Part shown: in pieces, positions 36,514 through 44,661 of the stretch
Layout: the number at the start of each line of letters is the position of its first letter
Numbering within the stretch: the stretch's first letter is position 1
Assembly (NCBI GenBank): GCA_022449765.1
Contig: JAKUPZ010000001.1
Span: 111,628 to 175,627, forward strand
From: Dehalococcoidia bacterium
GTDB lineage: Bacteria; Chloroflexota; Dehalococcoidia; Lucifugimonadales; Australimonadaceae
Direction: 5' to 3'
DNA length: 64,000 bases
The notes under the pieces: generated by a model
The model's input: the letters and a program-made list of their open reading frames with translations, nothing else
Told to the model about the DNA's origin: nothing
The model's database searches: none
Translations under genes and position numbers: made by a program

Positions 36514-37614
36514 CTAAACATTATTAAGGAAATTTACCACGTCGCCATCTTGCATAACGTAGGTTTTCCCTTCGGAACGTAAGACTGCTTGTTTTCTCGC
36601 TTCTGCTATGCTTCTTACTCGCGACAAGTCTGTGTATGCAATTACTTCAGCACGGATAAAACCACGTTGAATGTCAGAATGGATTTTGCCTGCGGCTTCG
36701 ACTGCTGTCATTCCATTACGTATAGTCCATGCTCGAGTTTCATCTTCTCCAGTGGTTAAGAATGAAATAAGACCTAGTAATTCATAGGAAATTTTAACCA
36801 TCCTATCCAGGCCAGGTTCTCCTGCATCAAGTGTGTCTCGAAAATCTTGCTCATCCTCGGGGTTCATTTGCCCAAGCTGCATTTCTAAGTCCCCGCATAA
36901 CGCCGCTACTCCGATAGTAGAGCTTGCGAAAGTATTGATCATTGAATTTTCGATTTCGTGTGTTTGGTGTATGTCATTTTCGTCAATATTGAAAACAATT
37001 ATAAGTGGTTTAGAACTAAGCAATTGAAAATTCTCTAATAAAGGGGCAGCCTCTTCTGGTAATTCTTGGTCCCGAACAGGGATCTCATTTTCTAACCCTT
37101 CTTTGATATTTGTGATGAGCAGTTGTTCTTTGTTAAGTAAGTCCTTATCCGCTTGTTTCGCAGATTTTAATTGATTCGATATCCTCTCTTGTCGGCGTTC
37201 TAAAATTGCTAAATCTGAAAACATCAACTCTAATTGAAGGGTAGATGCGTCACGATAGGGATCGATAGAATCCTCAAAATTGGGAACAGAAGGGTTTTCA
37301 AACGCACGACTTACTAGGAGTAAGGCTTCACAGCGCTGTAGGACATTCAGATACTCTCCCCCAATGCCTTTTGTTTTTCCTAGCCCATCTGGAGATGTCG
37401 GGATATCAATATATTCAACTTCTGCATATATTATTTTCTTGGGATTTGAAATACTTGCTAAATCTTCGAGTCGAAAGTCTGGAACTTTTGCCACACCGAC
37501 GTTAGGTCGGGCCCCACTTGACTTAAAGGAAGCTGTTTCGGCATGTCCCTTAGTAACGGCATTAAAAATAGTAGTTTTCCCTGATTGTGGGAGACCGAAT
37601 ATACCTATAGCCAA
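36514..37614 (-). CDS. ychF: YchF/OLA1 family ATPase
   Basis: Ribosome-associated Obg-type P-loop ATPase. The 366 residues carry Walker A GLPQSGKTT, where most YchF have GLPNVGKST. They also carry the YchF switch region YIDIPTSPDGLGKTKGIGGEYLNVLQ, the coiled-coil insertion SDLAILERRQERI and a C-terminal TGS domain (AVEAAGKIHSDIQRGFIRAEVI...VMQDGDVVNF). The start is a TTG with GAGG 7 nt upstream; no ATG fits. Compared with canonical YchF the G1 motif is diverged, so nucleotide preference is uncertain. Confidence 0.88.
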   Translation of the reverse strand: MAIGIFGLPQSGKTTIFNAVTKGHAETASFKSSGARPNVGVAKVPDFRLEDLASISNPKKIIYAEVEYIDIPTSPDGLGKTKGIGGEYLNVLQRCEALLLVSRAFENPSVPNFEDSIDPYRDASTLQLELMFSDLAILERRQERISNQLKSAKQADKDLLNKEQLLITNIKEGLENEIPVRDQELPEEAAPLLENFQLLSSKPLIIVFNIDENDIHQTHEIENSMINTFASSTIGVAALCGDLEMQLGQMNPEDEQDFRDTLDAGEPGLDRMVKISYELLGLISFLTTGEDETRAWTIRNGMTAVEAAGKIHSDIQRGFIRAEVIAYTDLSRVRSIAEARKQAVLRSEGKTYVMQDGDVVNFLNNV

Positions 37615-37638
37615 AGGTAAACCTCGAGGGCAAACGTA

Positions 37639-37659
37639 CGACCCTGTGCTTTGGGGTCG
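37639..37659 (-). terminator. Hairpin after the antiporter operon
   Basis: A 6-bp stem CGACCC/GGGTCG (37659-37654 and 37644-37639 on the minus strand, 9-nt loop) lies in the 69-bp gap between the last antiporter gene and ychF. There is no T-run after it, so a Rho-independent terminator is only a weak possibility. Confidence 0.2.
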
Positions 37660-37683
37660 CCAACACTAAGATTTTAGCACACG

Positions 37684-39426
37684 TTAGGTAAGGGCGCCGA
37701 TTAGGAAAACGATAGAGAATGTGACCAAAATCGCAGCGATCACAATTCCGATTGGAGGCCGACCAAGGAAGGCCAATGCCGCTTCATTACCATTGCGCTG
37801 GGCGTAGCCAATACGTTTTAGGATTCCGGCCCATCCTGCTGCGGGTACCATTGCAAGCAAGCTTAACTTGCGAGCAGTGAAGTGGACCAAGCGCTCAAAG
37901 AAGGTAAAGAATTGCTCAAGTGGGCGTTGGATCAATACTCTTACAGGAGTCTGGGCTTTTCGGTAGAACCAGTCGGTATCAAGTGTTACTGAAGACTCGC
38001 CCTTGAGCTTGTGCCGAAGCAGCCAGGCTCCAATTGCTGTAAATCCAAGCATTTGTAGAGTACTTACGACGTGATCTGAGGTATAAGGCTCGTAGTGATT
38101 CGCGTAGGGTAGTACATCATAGAGTGCACTTGGGTAGACACCAATGCCAACGCATAGAGCAGCGGCAAAGAGCATTGCAATGATCATGCCGCGGGGAACT
38201 GGATTAACTTTTATGTCATCACGTCGTGGTCCAAACCAGATGAAATAAGGAAGCTTCAGTCCCGTGTGTAGGAACGTACCGACGGATGCCAAGTACAATA
38301 GTGCCACCACCCAGGACATATGCTCCTCTTCCGCAGCAAAGATCACCATCGACTTCGACACGAACCCGCTAAACAAAGGGAATGCTGAAATGGCAAAAGC
38401 ACCGATCATGTAGAGAACCACCACAGTCCGCATACGGTCAGAAATCCCTCCGAGAGCCGTAAGGGTTCGACGACCGGTCGCGTATATCGCTGCGCCCGCT
38501 CCCATGAAGAGCAAGCCTTTGTAAATGACATGTGCAAAGGCGTGTGATGCTGCACCATTCAGTGCGACCTCAGTACCAATGCCTACCGCGGTGACCATGT
38601 AGCCTACCTGGCTGATGATGTGGTAGGCAAGCAGTCGCCGTATATCATTCTCTAGTACGGCAAAAACTACTCCATATAGTGCCATGATCACGCCTAGGAA
38701 GATGAGGAGTTCCCAACCTGCGAAGCCACGAGCTAGTACATAGACAGCCGTCTTTGTAGTAAAGGCACTTAGGAATACGCTGCCCGTGATTCCCGCTTCC
38801 GGATAGGCATCAGAGAGCCACGCATGGAGGGGAACGATAGCAGCGTTGATTGCGAAGCCACCGAGAATTAGCCATCCAGCGACTGAGCCTTCAAAAATTG
38901 TGAAATCGAGTGATCCGCCAGCCCCTAAGTGTAACAGGATCCCCGCTAGTAACACGCTGCCGCCGGCCATGTGTACGTAGAGGTATCGCGTTCCAGCCGC
39001 TCGTGATTGGGGGAAGCCTCCGGCCCAAATCAGGTAAGCAGATGTCAACGCCATAAGCTCCCAAAAGAGTATTAGCGTAAGGAGGTCTCCGGCGAAAACG
39101 ACACCGATAGATGTGCCAGCATATCCCAGCGCTGCAGACTGTTGGAAACGGTCATTGAGGTGCCAGGCGTATATGCCACCTAGAGTTGCGGCGATTGCAA
39201 AAACATACCCGAAGACAAGGCTGAGACCATCGACACGCAGGGGCTCAAGCTCAAGTGAAAGCCAAGTTAAGTTCCACGAGGAGCCATCATCAAGCACCCA
39301 AAATAATTGTCCGAGGACGAGCAATGGCGCCCCGATCGTGATCAGCCTGCGGATATTCAAGTTGGGAATAAGTGTGACCAAGGCGGCTGCAACTAGCATT
39401 ATGATCACGGGAGGTAGGCTACTCAT
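37684..39426 (-). CDS. NuoL/MrpA-type ion-channel subunit, third copy in the antiporter operon
   Basis: A 580-residue Proton_antipo_M membrane protein. The TM5 glutamate is in LILFWELMALTSAY and the TM8 lysine in FTTKTAVYVLARG. The position matching the TM7 lysine is asparagine (FAINAAIVPLHAWLSDAYPEA; the two paralogues here have GLKMG and GVKAA). The last 110 residues hold LDTDWFYRKA, an amphipathic stretch and a final helix, like the NuoL lateral arm. It overlaps the 87-residue gene by 8 bp. It may replace the missing MrpA N-terminal half. Confidence 0.82.
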   Translation of the reverse strand: MSSLPPVIIMLVAAALVTLIPNLNIRRLITIGAPLLVLGQLFWVLDDGSSWNLTWLSLELEPLRVDGLSLVFGYVFAIAATLGGIYAWHLNDRFQQSAALGYAGTSIGVVFAGDLLTLILFWELMALTSAYLIWAGGFPQSRAAGTRYLYVHMAGGSVLLAGILLHLGAGGSLDFTIFEGSVAGWLILGGFAINAAIVPLHAWLSDAYPEAGITGSVFLSAFTTKTAVYVLARGFAGWELLIFLGVIMALYGVVFAVLENDIRRLLAYHIISQVGYMVTAVGIGTEVALNGAASHAFAHVIYKGLLFMGAGAAIYATGRRTLTALGGISDRMRTVVVLYMIGAFAISAFPLFSGFVSKSMVIFAAEEEHMSWVVALLYLASVGTFLHTGLKLPYFIWFGPRRDDIKVNPVPRGMIIAMLFAAALCVGIGVYPSALYDVLPYANHYEPYTSDHVVSTLQMLGFTAIGAWLLRHKLKGESSVTLDTDWFYRKAQTPVRVLIQRPLEQFFTFFERLVHFTARKLSLLAMVPAAGWAGILKRIGYAQRNGNEAALAFLGRPPIGIVIAAILVTFSIVFLIGALT

Positions 39427-39682
39427 TTTCTCGATTTTCCTCCACTGTATCGAGATGATCTCCAGTATATGGATCCTTGGTACGCATTAGAAACGCGTGA
39501 CCTAGCCACTTAGAGATCCAAACTATGCCCAGGCAGGCAAACAGCCCACCAGCAGCCCAGAATAGAAAGTTTTCGCTGCCCCAAAATAATCGGTGTCGGT
39601 AGTCAACCAAGAACGTTTCCGCTCCCGCCGAGATTACCAAGCCAATTATTATGGCAATTAAGCTGCTTCGTTCTATTCTCAT
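39419..39682 (-). CDS. Unknown 87-residue membrane protein in the antiporter operon
   Basis: Two predicted membrane helices at about 8-24 and 39-58, then a charged C-terminal tail (LMRTKDPYTGDHLDTVEENRENE). No family is recognised. It overlaps the upstream antiporter gene by 4 bp (ATGA) and the downstream one by 8 bp, so it is surely translated with them. It shares the GC-richer composition of the flanking antiporter genes. An accessory or assembly subunit is the natural guess. Confidence 0.7.
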   Translation of the reverse strand: MRIERSSLIAIIIGLVISAGAETFLVDYRHRLFWGSENFLFWAAGGLFACLGIVWISKWLGHAFLMRTKDPYTGDHLDTVEENRENE

Positions 39683-41196
39683 TGGACACCACCAACGATC
39701 GTGCTATTGAGTCCTGATGCGGAATCAGCTACTGCGTGGGCAAGGTTATAGAAATGGAAAGGAAAATCCGGTAATACACCTAGTACGAGTGCCAGAACAC
39801 CCGTGATAGCTAAGGGCATCACCATACGCATATCAGCCTCGCCATAACGCGTGTGATCGGGCGAGGTTCGCATGAATGCGCGAAGTATGATGGGGAATAG
39901 ATAGCCTGCACTAAGCACCCCGCTGACAAGATACACGGCGAGGAAAACCTGTTGCCCTACCTCAGCAGCACCCCATCCTAGGTACATCTTGCTTGTAAAA
40001 AGAACGAAAGGCGGAATTCCAGCCATGCTTAACGAAGCTAGAGTGAAAGCCCCCATGGTTATTGGCATTTGCCTGCCAATGCCGTCGAGTTCACTAACGT
40101 TGTCCTTATGGGTTCGAACATGAATAGCCCCCGCTACAAAGAAGAGAGTAATCTTGGTCACTCCATGCCCGACGATGTGGAGTAAGGCTCCTGTGAGTGC
40201 GATGGGTCCTAGAAGAGCGACTCCTAGGACTATGTATGAAAGGTGGCTGATGGTTGAATAAGCCAACCGGCGCTTGAGATTGTCATGCCTGAGGGCAAGA
40301 GTAGAGCCAATAACGATCGTCGCTCCAGACATTACTGCAACGACAATCCATGCGCCCATCTCTTGCAGTAATGCGGAACCAAATACAAATACCATAACAC
40401 GGACAATTCCAAAAACTCCTGCTTTTACGACTGCTACTGCGTGAAGAAGAGCAGAAACAGGCGTCGGGGCGACCATCGCGCTTGGTAGCCAACTGTGTAG
40501 TGGCATGACTGCCGCCTTGACTCCCACACCTAGAGCGAGCATGCCGAAAAGTCCCCACTGAGTTGCCTGATTGAGGCCTGCTTGGTGGAGGAACCCACCA
40601 GCTGAAAACGTGGCATCGATGCCAAGCACATGCATCCAGGCAGTCGCGCCGATTAGAAGGAGCCCTCCGGATAATGTGTAGGTCAAATACTTTCGACCTG
40701 CAACGATGGCTTCTTCCGTTTCCCTGTGGGTTACTAGAGGGTAGGTAGACAGAGTTAGCAATTCATAAAATAGCACAAATGTGAGGAGATTTTCCGCGAG
40801 AGCTACTCCAATTGCCGCGCTAATACTGAGGGCAAACGCAGAGAAGAAACGCGTTTGTTTATGTTCGTTCCCACCGCGCATGTAGCCTACTGCGTACACG
40901 CCAGCCAATATCCATAGACCTGATGCAAGACCGCCGAAAATCATGCCCGCTGGGTCAGCACGTAGCGCGATATCGATACCAGGTGAGAGTTCAATGATTG
41001 TCATTTGCGCGAGTCGGCCTTGACGTGTTTCGTTCAGCATTAACAAAACGACTGCGACGAGTAGGATTGCGGCTACGGTCGACCAAGAATCCCTGAGGTT
41101 TGGATGACGGGACGTCGTTAGAGCAATGAGCATGGCGGCACCGACTGGGATCAGGACAGCGATTAAAGGTAGAGGAGATGAGAAAATTTCGTTCAT
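39679..41196 (-). CDS. NuoL/NuoM-type ion-channel subunit, second copy
   Basis: A 505-residue Proton_antipo_M protein. The TM5 glutamate is in LTFVLFYELLTLSTYPLV, and the TM7 lysine in LGVGVKAAVMPLHSWLPSAM. The run APTPVSALLHAVAVVKAGVF carries the TM8 lysine and histidine. This last motif is more NuoL/MrpA-like than MrpD-like. It overlaps mrpD upstream and the small membrane gene downstream by 4 bp each. It has no C-terminal MbhD/MbhE fusion; those domains are separate genes here. Confidence 0.85.
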   Translation of the reverse strand: MNEIFSSPLPLIAVLIPVGAAMLIALTTSRHPNLRDSWSTVAAILLVAVVLLMLNETRQGRLAQMTIIELSPGIDIALRADPAGMIFGGLASGLWILAGVYAVGYMRGGNEHKQTRFFSAFALSISAAIGVALAENLLTFVLFYELLTLSTYPLVTHRETEEAIVAGRKYLTYTLSGGLLLIGATAWMHVLGIDATFSAGGFLHQAGLNQATQWGLFGMLALGVGVKAAVMPLHSWLPSAMVAPTPVSALLHAVAVVKAGVFGIVRVMVFVFGSALLQEMGAWIVVAVMSGATIVIGSTLALRHDNLKRRLAYSTISHLSYIVLGVALLGPIALTGALLHIVGHGVTKITLFFVAGAIHVRTHKDNVSELDGIGRQMPITMGAFTLASLSMAGIPPFVLFTSKMYLGWGAAEVGQQVFLAVYLVSGVLSAGYLFPIILRAFMRTSPDHTRYGEADMRMVMPLAITGVLALVLGVLPDFPFHFYNLAHAVADSASGLNSTIVGGVQ

Positions 41197-42704
41197 GACA
41201 CCCCTGGCCTCAGGATGTTATCAATGATGACTACGTTAAAGACACCGATTGCCACAATTGCGACAGCAAGTATGATTAAAGGTGCCCACACATCAATCTG
41301 AGATTCTTTGGCACGTGCAACTTCTGTGCGTATAGCTGAACTAGGTGTCTCATCGTGGCTATCATGAACTATGTTGGATTTCGCGGGTCTAAGATAAGCC
41401 TGCTCTAGCACCTTGAACAAATACACCGCGGTTAGCAGGCTACTTAGGAGTACTACGACTACTACTGCCCAATCGCCTTGATTCAATCCTGCTTGAATCA
41501 TGTACCACTTACTGAAGAATCCAGCAGTAGGAGGTATTCCCACCATCGAGATTGCAGCTAGGGTGAAGGCTGCCATTGTAACGGGCATACTTCGCCCCAA
41601 ACCCGCAAAATTATGGACCTTTTGTAGCCCAACTTGTAGACGTATTGACGCTGCTGCAAGAAAGAGAGTCGACTTCATGGCAGCATGATTAACGATATGC
41701 AAAAGTGCGGCAACGAAGGCAAGTGGCGTCGCGAGACCAATTCCAACCGCGATTAAGGCTAACTGACTGATGCTGCTATATGCCAACATCCTACGAATAT
41801 CTGTTTGGCTTGCTGCGGCAATCGAGCCAAATGCAATTCCGATAAGACCAAGGATGACGAGTGCATCGGCGACAGGGACAATGTCAGTAAGGTATCCATG
41901 AGGGAACACGCTCAAAAACATTCTTAACATAGCGTATGCAGCGACCTTGGTCATGATGGGAGAGATGAGTGAGTTCACAGAGGAAGGAGCATGCTGATAT
42001 GCATCTGGTAGCCAAAAATGCATGGGGACAAGCCCCATTTTGAGGCCTAGCCCTGCAAATATGAGGACGGCACCAGCTTGAACAGCACGTGTGGCTTCCG
42101 CATCGGGAAGTAGTAGGCGAGCCTCTTCCATATTTAAAGTACCTGTTGCGAAATAGATGAAACCGACACCCAGGAGATAAAAAGCCCCTCCGATGGATCC
42201 GATGATTAGATAGCGAAACCCTGCGAGCATCGCGTTACGGCCACCAATGAAGACCAGAGCGTAGGCGGAGAGAGAGGAGATTTCAAGGAAGACGAAAAGG
42301 TTGAATAAATCTCCAGTTACAACGATTCCCGTCAGACCTCCCAAAAGGAGGAGCACGAGAGAGTAGAAAATTCCGGTACTACGGTCAGCAGATTCTTTCA
42401 GGACCCATCGGCGTGTTGAGATAAGCACTAGGAATGAAACTGTGGTGATCACAACGCATACATATGCCGCTACTTCATCGACGACGTATTCGATCCCGAC
42501 TGGTGGAGCCCACCCTCCTAGATCGTAGTACAAGGTTCCATGTGTTAAAACTCGATCGAGTGCCAAGAATGAGGCGATCGTAGAGATAAAAACTCCACAT
42601 AGTGTGGCTGCAAAAACCGAGCCCCCCCAAACTTGTCCAAGAAGCGGCGTGAGCAGCGAGAAAATTAGTAGCGTCATCGGGATGATTACAGGTAATTGAT
42701 CCAT
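41193..42704 (-). CDS. mrpD: Antiporter subunit MrpD
   Basis: Ion-translocating subunit of the Mrp complex. The roughly 503 residues show the TM5 glutamate in LFNLFVFLEISSLSAYALV, the TM7 lysine in AGLGLKMGLVPMHFWLPDAY and the TM8 lysine in ISPIMTKVAAYAMLR. HAPSSVNSLISPI is typical of MrpD. The frame opens at 42725, inside mrpC, but AGGAAGTAAG directly before the ATG at 42704 marks the start. The region is clearly more GC-rich than mrpC upstream. Confidence 0.9.
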   Translation of the reverse strand: MDQLPVIIPMTLLIFSLLTPLLGQVWGGSVFAATLCGVFISTIASFLALDRVLTHGTLYYDLGGWAPPVGIEYVVDEVAAYVCVVITTVSFLVLISTRRWVLKESADRSTGIFYSLVLLLLGGLTGIVVTGDLFNLFVFLEISSLSAYALVFIGGRNAMLAGFRYLIIGSIGGAFYLLGVGFIYFATGTLNMEEARLLLPDAEATRAVQAGAVLIFAGLGLKMGLVPMHFWLPDAYQHAPSSVNSLISPIMTKVAAYAMLRMFLSVFPHGYLTDIVPVADALVILGLIGIAFGSIAAASQTDIRRMLAYSSISQLALIAVGIGLATPLAFVAALLHIVNHAAMKSTLFLAAASIRLQVGLQKVHNFAGLGRSMPVTMAAFTLAAISMVGIPPTAGFFSKWYMIQAGLNQGDWAVVVVVLLSSLLTAVYLFKVLEQAYLRPAKSNIVHDSHDETPSSAIRTEVARAKESQIDVWAPLIILAVAIVAIGVFNVVIIDNILRPGVS

Positions 42705-42705
42705 C

Positions 42706-43083
42706 TTACTTCCTAACCTCTTCAAGTAAAATAGATTCGTCCAAGGTTCCGAATTCGCGCTGAATTCGGACTAGAAAACTGAGAGCGACACCTGTGATTG
42801 CAACCCCAACTACAATTGCGGTCAGCATTAAAACGTGAGGTAATGGATTTACGAAGTCTTCAGGGTGCGGATGAGCCCCACTATGTAAGCCTTCAATTAT
42901 TGGAACCGAACCCCCTTCTCGCATCGAACCTGATATAAAAAATAGTATTATTGCGGATTGGAATATATTCAGGCCTATTATTTTTTTCAGCAAGCTACGC
43001 TTACCTAGCATGCCATAGAGCCCAATAATGAGTAGCAACATTGTTGCCCAGTAGGGGAATCGTTCTGAAATCAACTCAATCAT
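42706..43083 (-). CDS. mrpC: Antiporter subunit MrpC (NuoK-like)
   Basis: Small three-helix membrane subunit homologous to NuoK. The sequence MLLLIIGLYGMLGKRSLLKKIIGLNIFQSAIILFFI is typical, followed by a loop with PLPHVLMLTAIVVGVAITGVALSFLVRI. The frame reaches 43110, but the ATG at 43083 (MIELISERFPYW) is conventional and overlaps the mrpB stop by 8 bp. It has 125 residues. Confidence 0.9.
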   Translation of the reverse strand: MIELISERFPYWATMLLLIIGLYGMLGKRSLLKKIIGLNIFQSAIILFFISGSMREGGSVPIIEGLHSGAHPHPEDFVNPLPHVLMLTAIVVGVAITGVALSFLVRIQREFGTLDESILLEEVRK

Positions 43084-43540
43084 TCTTAGGATCCTTTGAT
43101 AAAAGGTCAAAAATGATCACAAGTACGCTTGCAACTCCAAGGAATACTCCGAGTTCTATAATCCACATTCCCATAGCACGATTTGTTCGATTCTCTCCTG
43201 CAAATTCGTTAAACCATTGCAGAGGAATAGCTGCATAATCAAGATAATTGGCTCCAAAAAGCTGAGCAAGAATGCCTGTAACAACGTATATCCCTAATCC
43301 AGTGCTTGCCACAACAATTAAAAGCGGCATAGGGAGACTCTTTAATCCTTTAGTCTGGGTATTACCCCCTATAAGACGAACGAGTATGATTGCCGACGCA
43401 AATATGGCTCCTGCTTGAAAGCCTCCACCTGGGCTAGATTCGCCATGTATTAATACATAGACGGCGAAAACAATCATCAGTGGAACTAAAAAGTTTTTAG
43501 CAATAAATCTGAGTATTGTGCTTTCGTAAGGTTGATTCAT
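43076..43540 (-). CDS. mrpB: Antiporter subunit MrpB (MnhB domain)
   Basis: A 154-residue four-helix MnhB-domain protein with the diagnostic FLVPLMIVFAVYVLIHGESSPGGGFQAGAI. The start overlaps the MbhE-like gene by 4 bp and its end overlaps mrpC by 8 bp. In classical Mrp operons this subunit follows MrpA; here it follows the freestanding MbhD/MbhE pieces of MrpA. Confidence 0.9.
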   Translation of the reverse strand: MNQPYESTILRFIAKNFLVPLMIVFAVYVLIHGESSPGGGFQAGAIFASAIILVRLIGGNTQTKGLKSLPMPLLIVVASTGLGIYVVTGILAQLFGANYLDYAAIPLQWFNEFAGENRTNRAMGMWIIELGVFLGVASVLVIIFDLLSKDPKND

Positions 43541-43833
43541 TTTTTACGAGGATCCTTCTTTTTTCTTCCATGACTGCCTAGTACCAGTAGAACAGCAAGC
43601 CCAGCCGTAAAAATAACAAAGGTTTCTCCTAAAGTGTCATACCCTCTGAAGTCGGCCAAAATTGCAGAAACAATATTGGGGACATGGATTTCTGTTTCTG
43701 TGAGTTTCGTGAATTCAGGTGAAAGATGCACATTAGCAGGAGATTGAGGATTTGCTCTAGATGGCAAATCAGAGGTCGCCCACAGCAGCAAAATGAGAAC
43801 AAAAGTTAAAAATGTAAATGTTAGCCACTTCAA
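43537..43833 (-). CDS. MbhE-like subunit (MrpA C-terminal piece)
   Basis: A 98-residue membrane protein. An N-terminal helix is followed by a periplasmic loop and the conserved HVPNIVSAILADFRGYDTLGETFVIFTAGLAVLLVL. This matches the MbhE-type segment that is normally the very C-terminus of MrpA. The tail is basic (GRKKKDPRKK). It overlaps both neighbours by 4 bp. Confidence 0.82.
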   Translation of the reverse strand: MKWLTFTFLTFVLILLLWATSDLPSRANPQSPANVHLSPEFTKLTETEIHVPNIVSAILADFRGYDTLGETFVIFTAGLAVLLVLGSHGRKKKDPRKK

Positions 43834-44075
43834 TCGACTGACCTCCGTCGCAACACACTTATTGCTGCGGTAAGTAGTACTCCAGTCACTCCTGCGCCTA
43901 AGGCAGCTTCAGTTAGAGCAACGTCTACAGCTCCCATAAGAGCTAATAATGATGCAGCGAGAAAGCTATAAACAGAGAGTGAAGCCACTGCAGCAATCAT
44001 GTCTTTAACTTGCAATGCAACTATGGCTGAGGTAATTAATAGCCCAAACAAAAGTAATTCAATCCACCAAATCAT
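43830..44075 (-). CDS. MbhD-like subunit (DUF4040, MrpA C-terminal piece)
   Basis: An 81-residue three-helix protein with AIVALQVKDMIAAVASLSVYSFLAASLLALMGAVDVALTEAALGAGV. This is the MbhD/DUF4040 domain, normally fused within MrpA. The frame opens at 44105, but the ATG at 44075 (MIWWIELLLFG) overlaps the mrpG stop as ATGA and suits the family. It is encoded separately here, as in Mbh-type clusters. Confidence 0.83.
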   Translation of the reverse strand: MIWWIELLLFGLLITSAIVALQVKDMIAAVASLSVYSFLAASLLALMGAVDVALTEAALGAGVTGVLLTAAISVLRRRSVD

Positions 44076-44383
44076 TTTCTTTCCTTTCCGGTTTCTTGAA
44101 TCCAAGGCTTTAACCCGGAACGAGTTGCTGCTCGTATCAATAAATGTGCAGCGAGTGGGTTTGCGATAGTAATAAAAATTATTATCAGCAGGAGCTTTAA
44201 CCTGAGTAATATGCTTGCATCTAGAAATAGTAAGCCGACGATAATTAGGGTGATGCCCAATGTTTCAGTTTTCGAAACGGCATGAACCCTAGTGTAAAAA
44301 TCGGGTAGCCGAAGTAAGCCTATTCCAGTTATGGCGAGGAAGATTAGACCAAGAAAAATTAGTATGCTGCTTACAAGTTCCAA
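44072..44383 (-). CDS. mrpG: Antiporter subunit MrpG
   Basis: A 103-residue PhaG/MnhG protein with three helices and the characteristic GLIFLAITGIGLLRLPDFYTRVHAVSKTETLGITLI. Its C-terminus, with NPLAAHLLIRAATRSG, is conserved in the family. It lies 2 bp after mrpF and overlaps the MbhD-like gene by 4 bp. Confidence 0.92.
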   Translation of the reverse strand: MELVSSILIFLGLIFLAITGIGLLRLPDFYTRVHAVSKTETLGITLIIVGLLFLDASILLRLKLLLIIIFITIANPLAAHLLIRAATRSGLKPWIQETGKERK

Positions 44384-44385
44384 AG

Positions 44386-44661
44386 TTAATCTTCCTTATG
44401 GGTTTCTAGGTACTTCCCTATAGCTACGGTTCCTATGAAGTTAAGTAGTGCGTAAGTAAGCGCTAAATCAACAAACATATCAGGCCGGTTGAATACGTAG
44501 CCAGTTAGAATCAAAATCAGAACAGTATTTGTTCCCACCGCCCCGCTAGCTAATAGGCGATCAAAAGTGGTAGTGCCTCTAATGAGTCGAACAAAAAGCA
44601 AAAAGCTAATGAAAATGACTGCTGCAAGAACAGCTATCACCAATGTGTCGAGTTCCATCAT
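44386..44661 (-). CDS. mrpF: Antiporter subunit MrpF
   Basis: A 91-residue MrpF/PhaF protein with three helices and the motif RLIRGTTTFDRLLASGAVGTNTVLILILTGY. ALLNFIGTVAIGKYLE ends the last helix. It overlaps mrpE by 4 bp. Confidence 0.92.
   Translation of the reverse strand: MMELDTLVIAVLAAVIFISFLLFVRLIRGTTTFDRLLASGAVGTNTVLILILTGYVFNRPDMFVDLALTYALLNFIGTVAIGKYLETHKED

Noticed and set aside
28913..37614. A selenoprotein gene read through an in-frame TGA near selB
   Set aside because: All neighbouring genes are full-length without internal TGA, and no split frame with flanking homology was seen.
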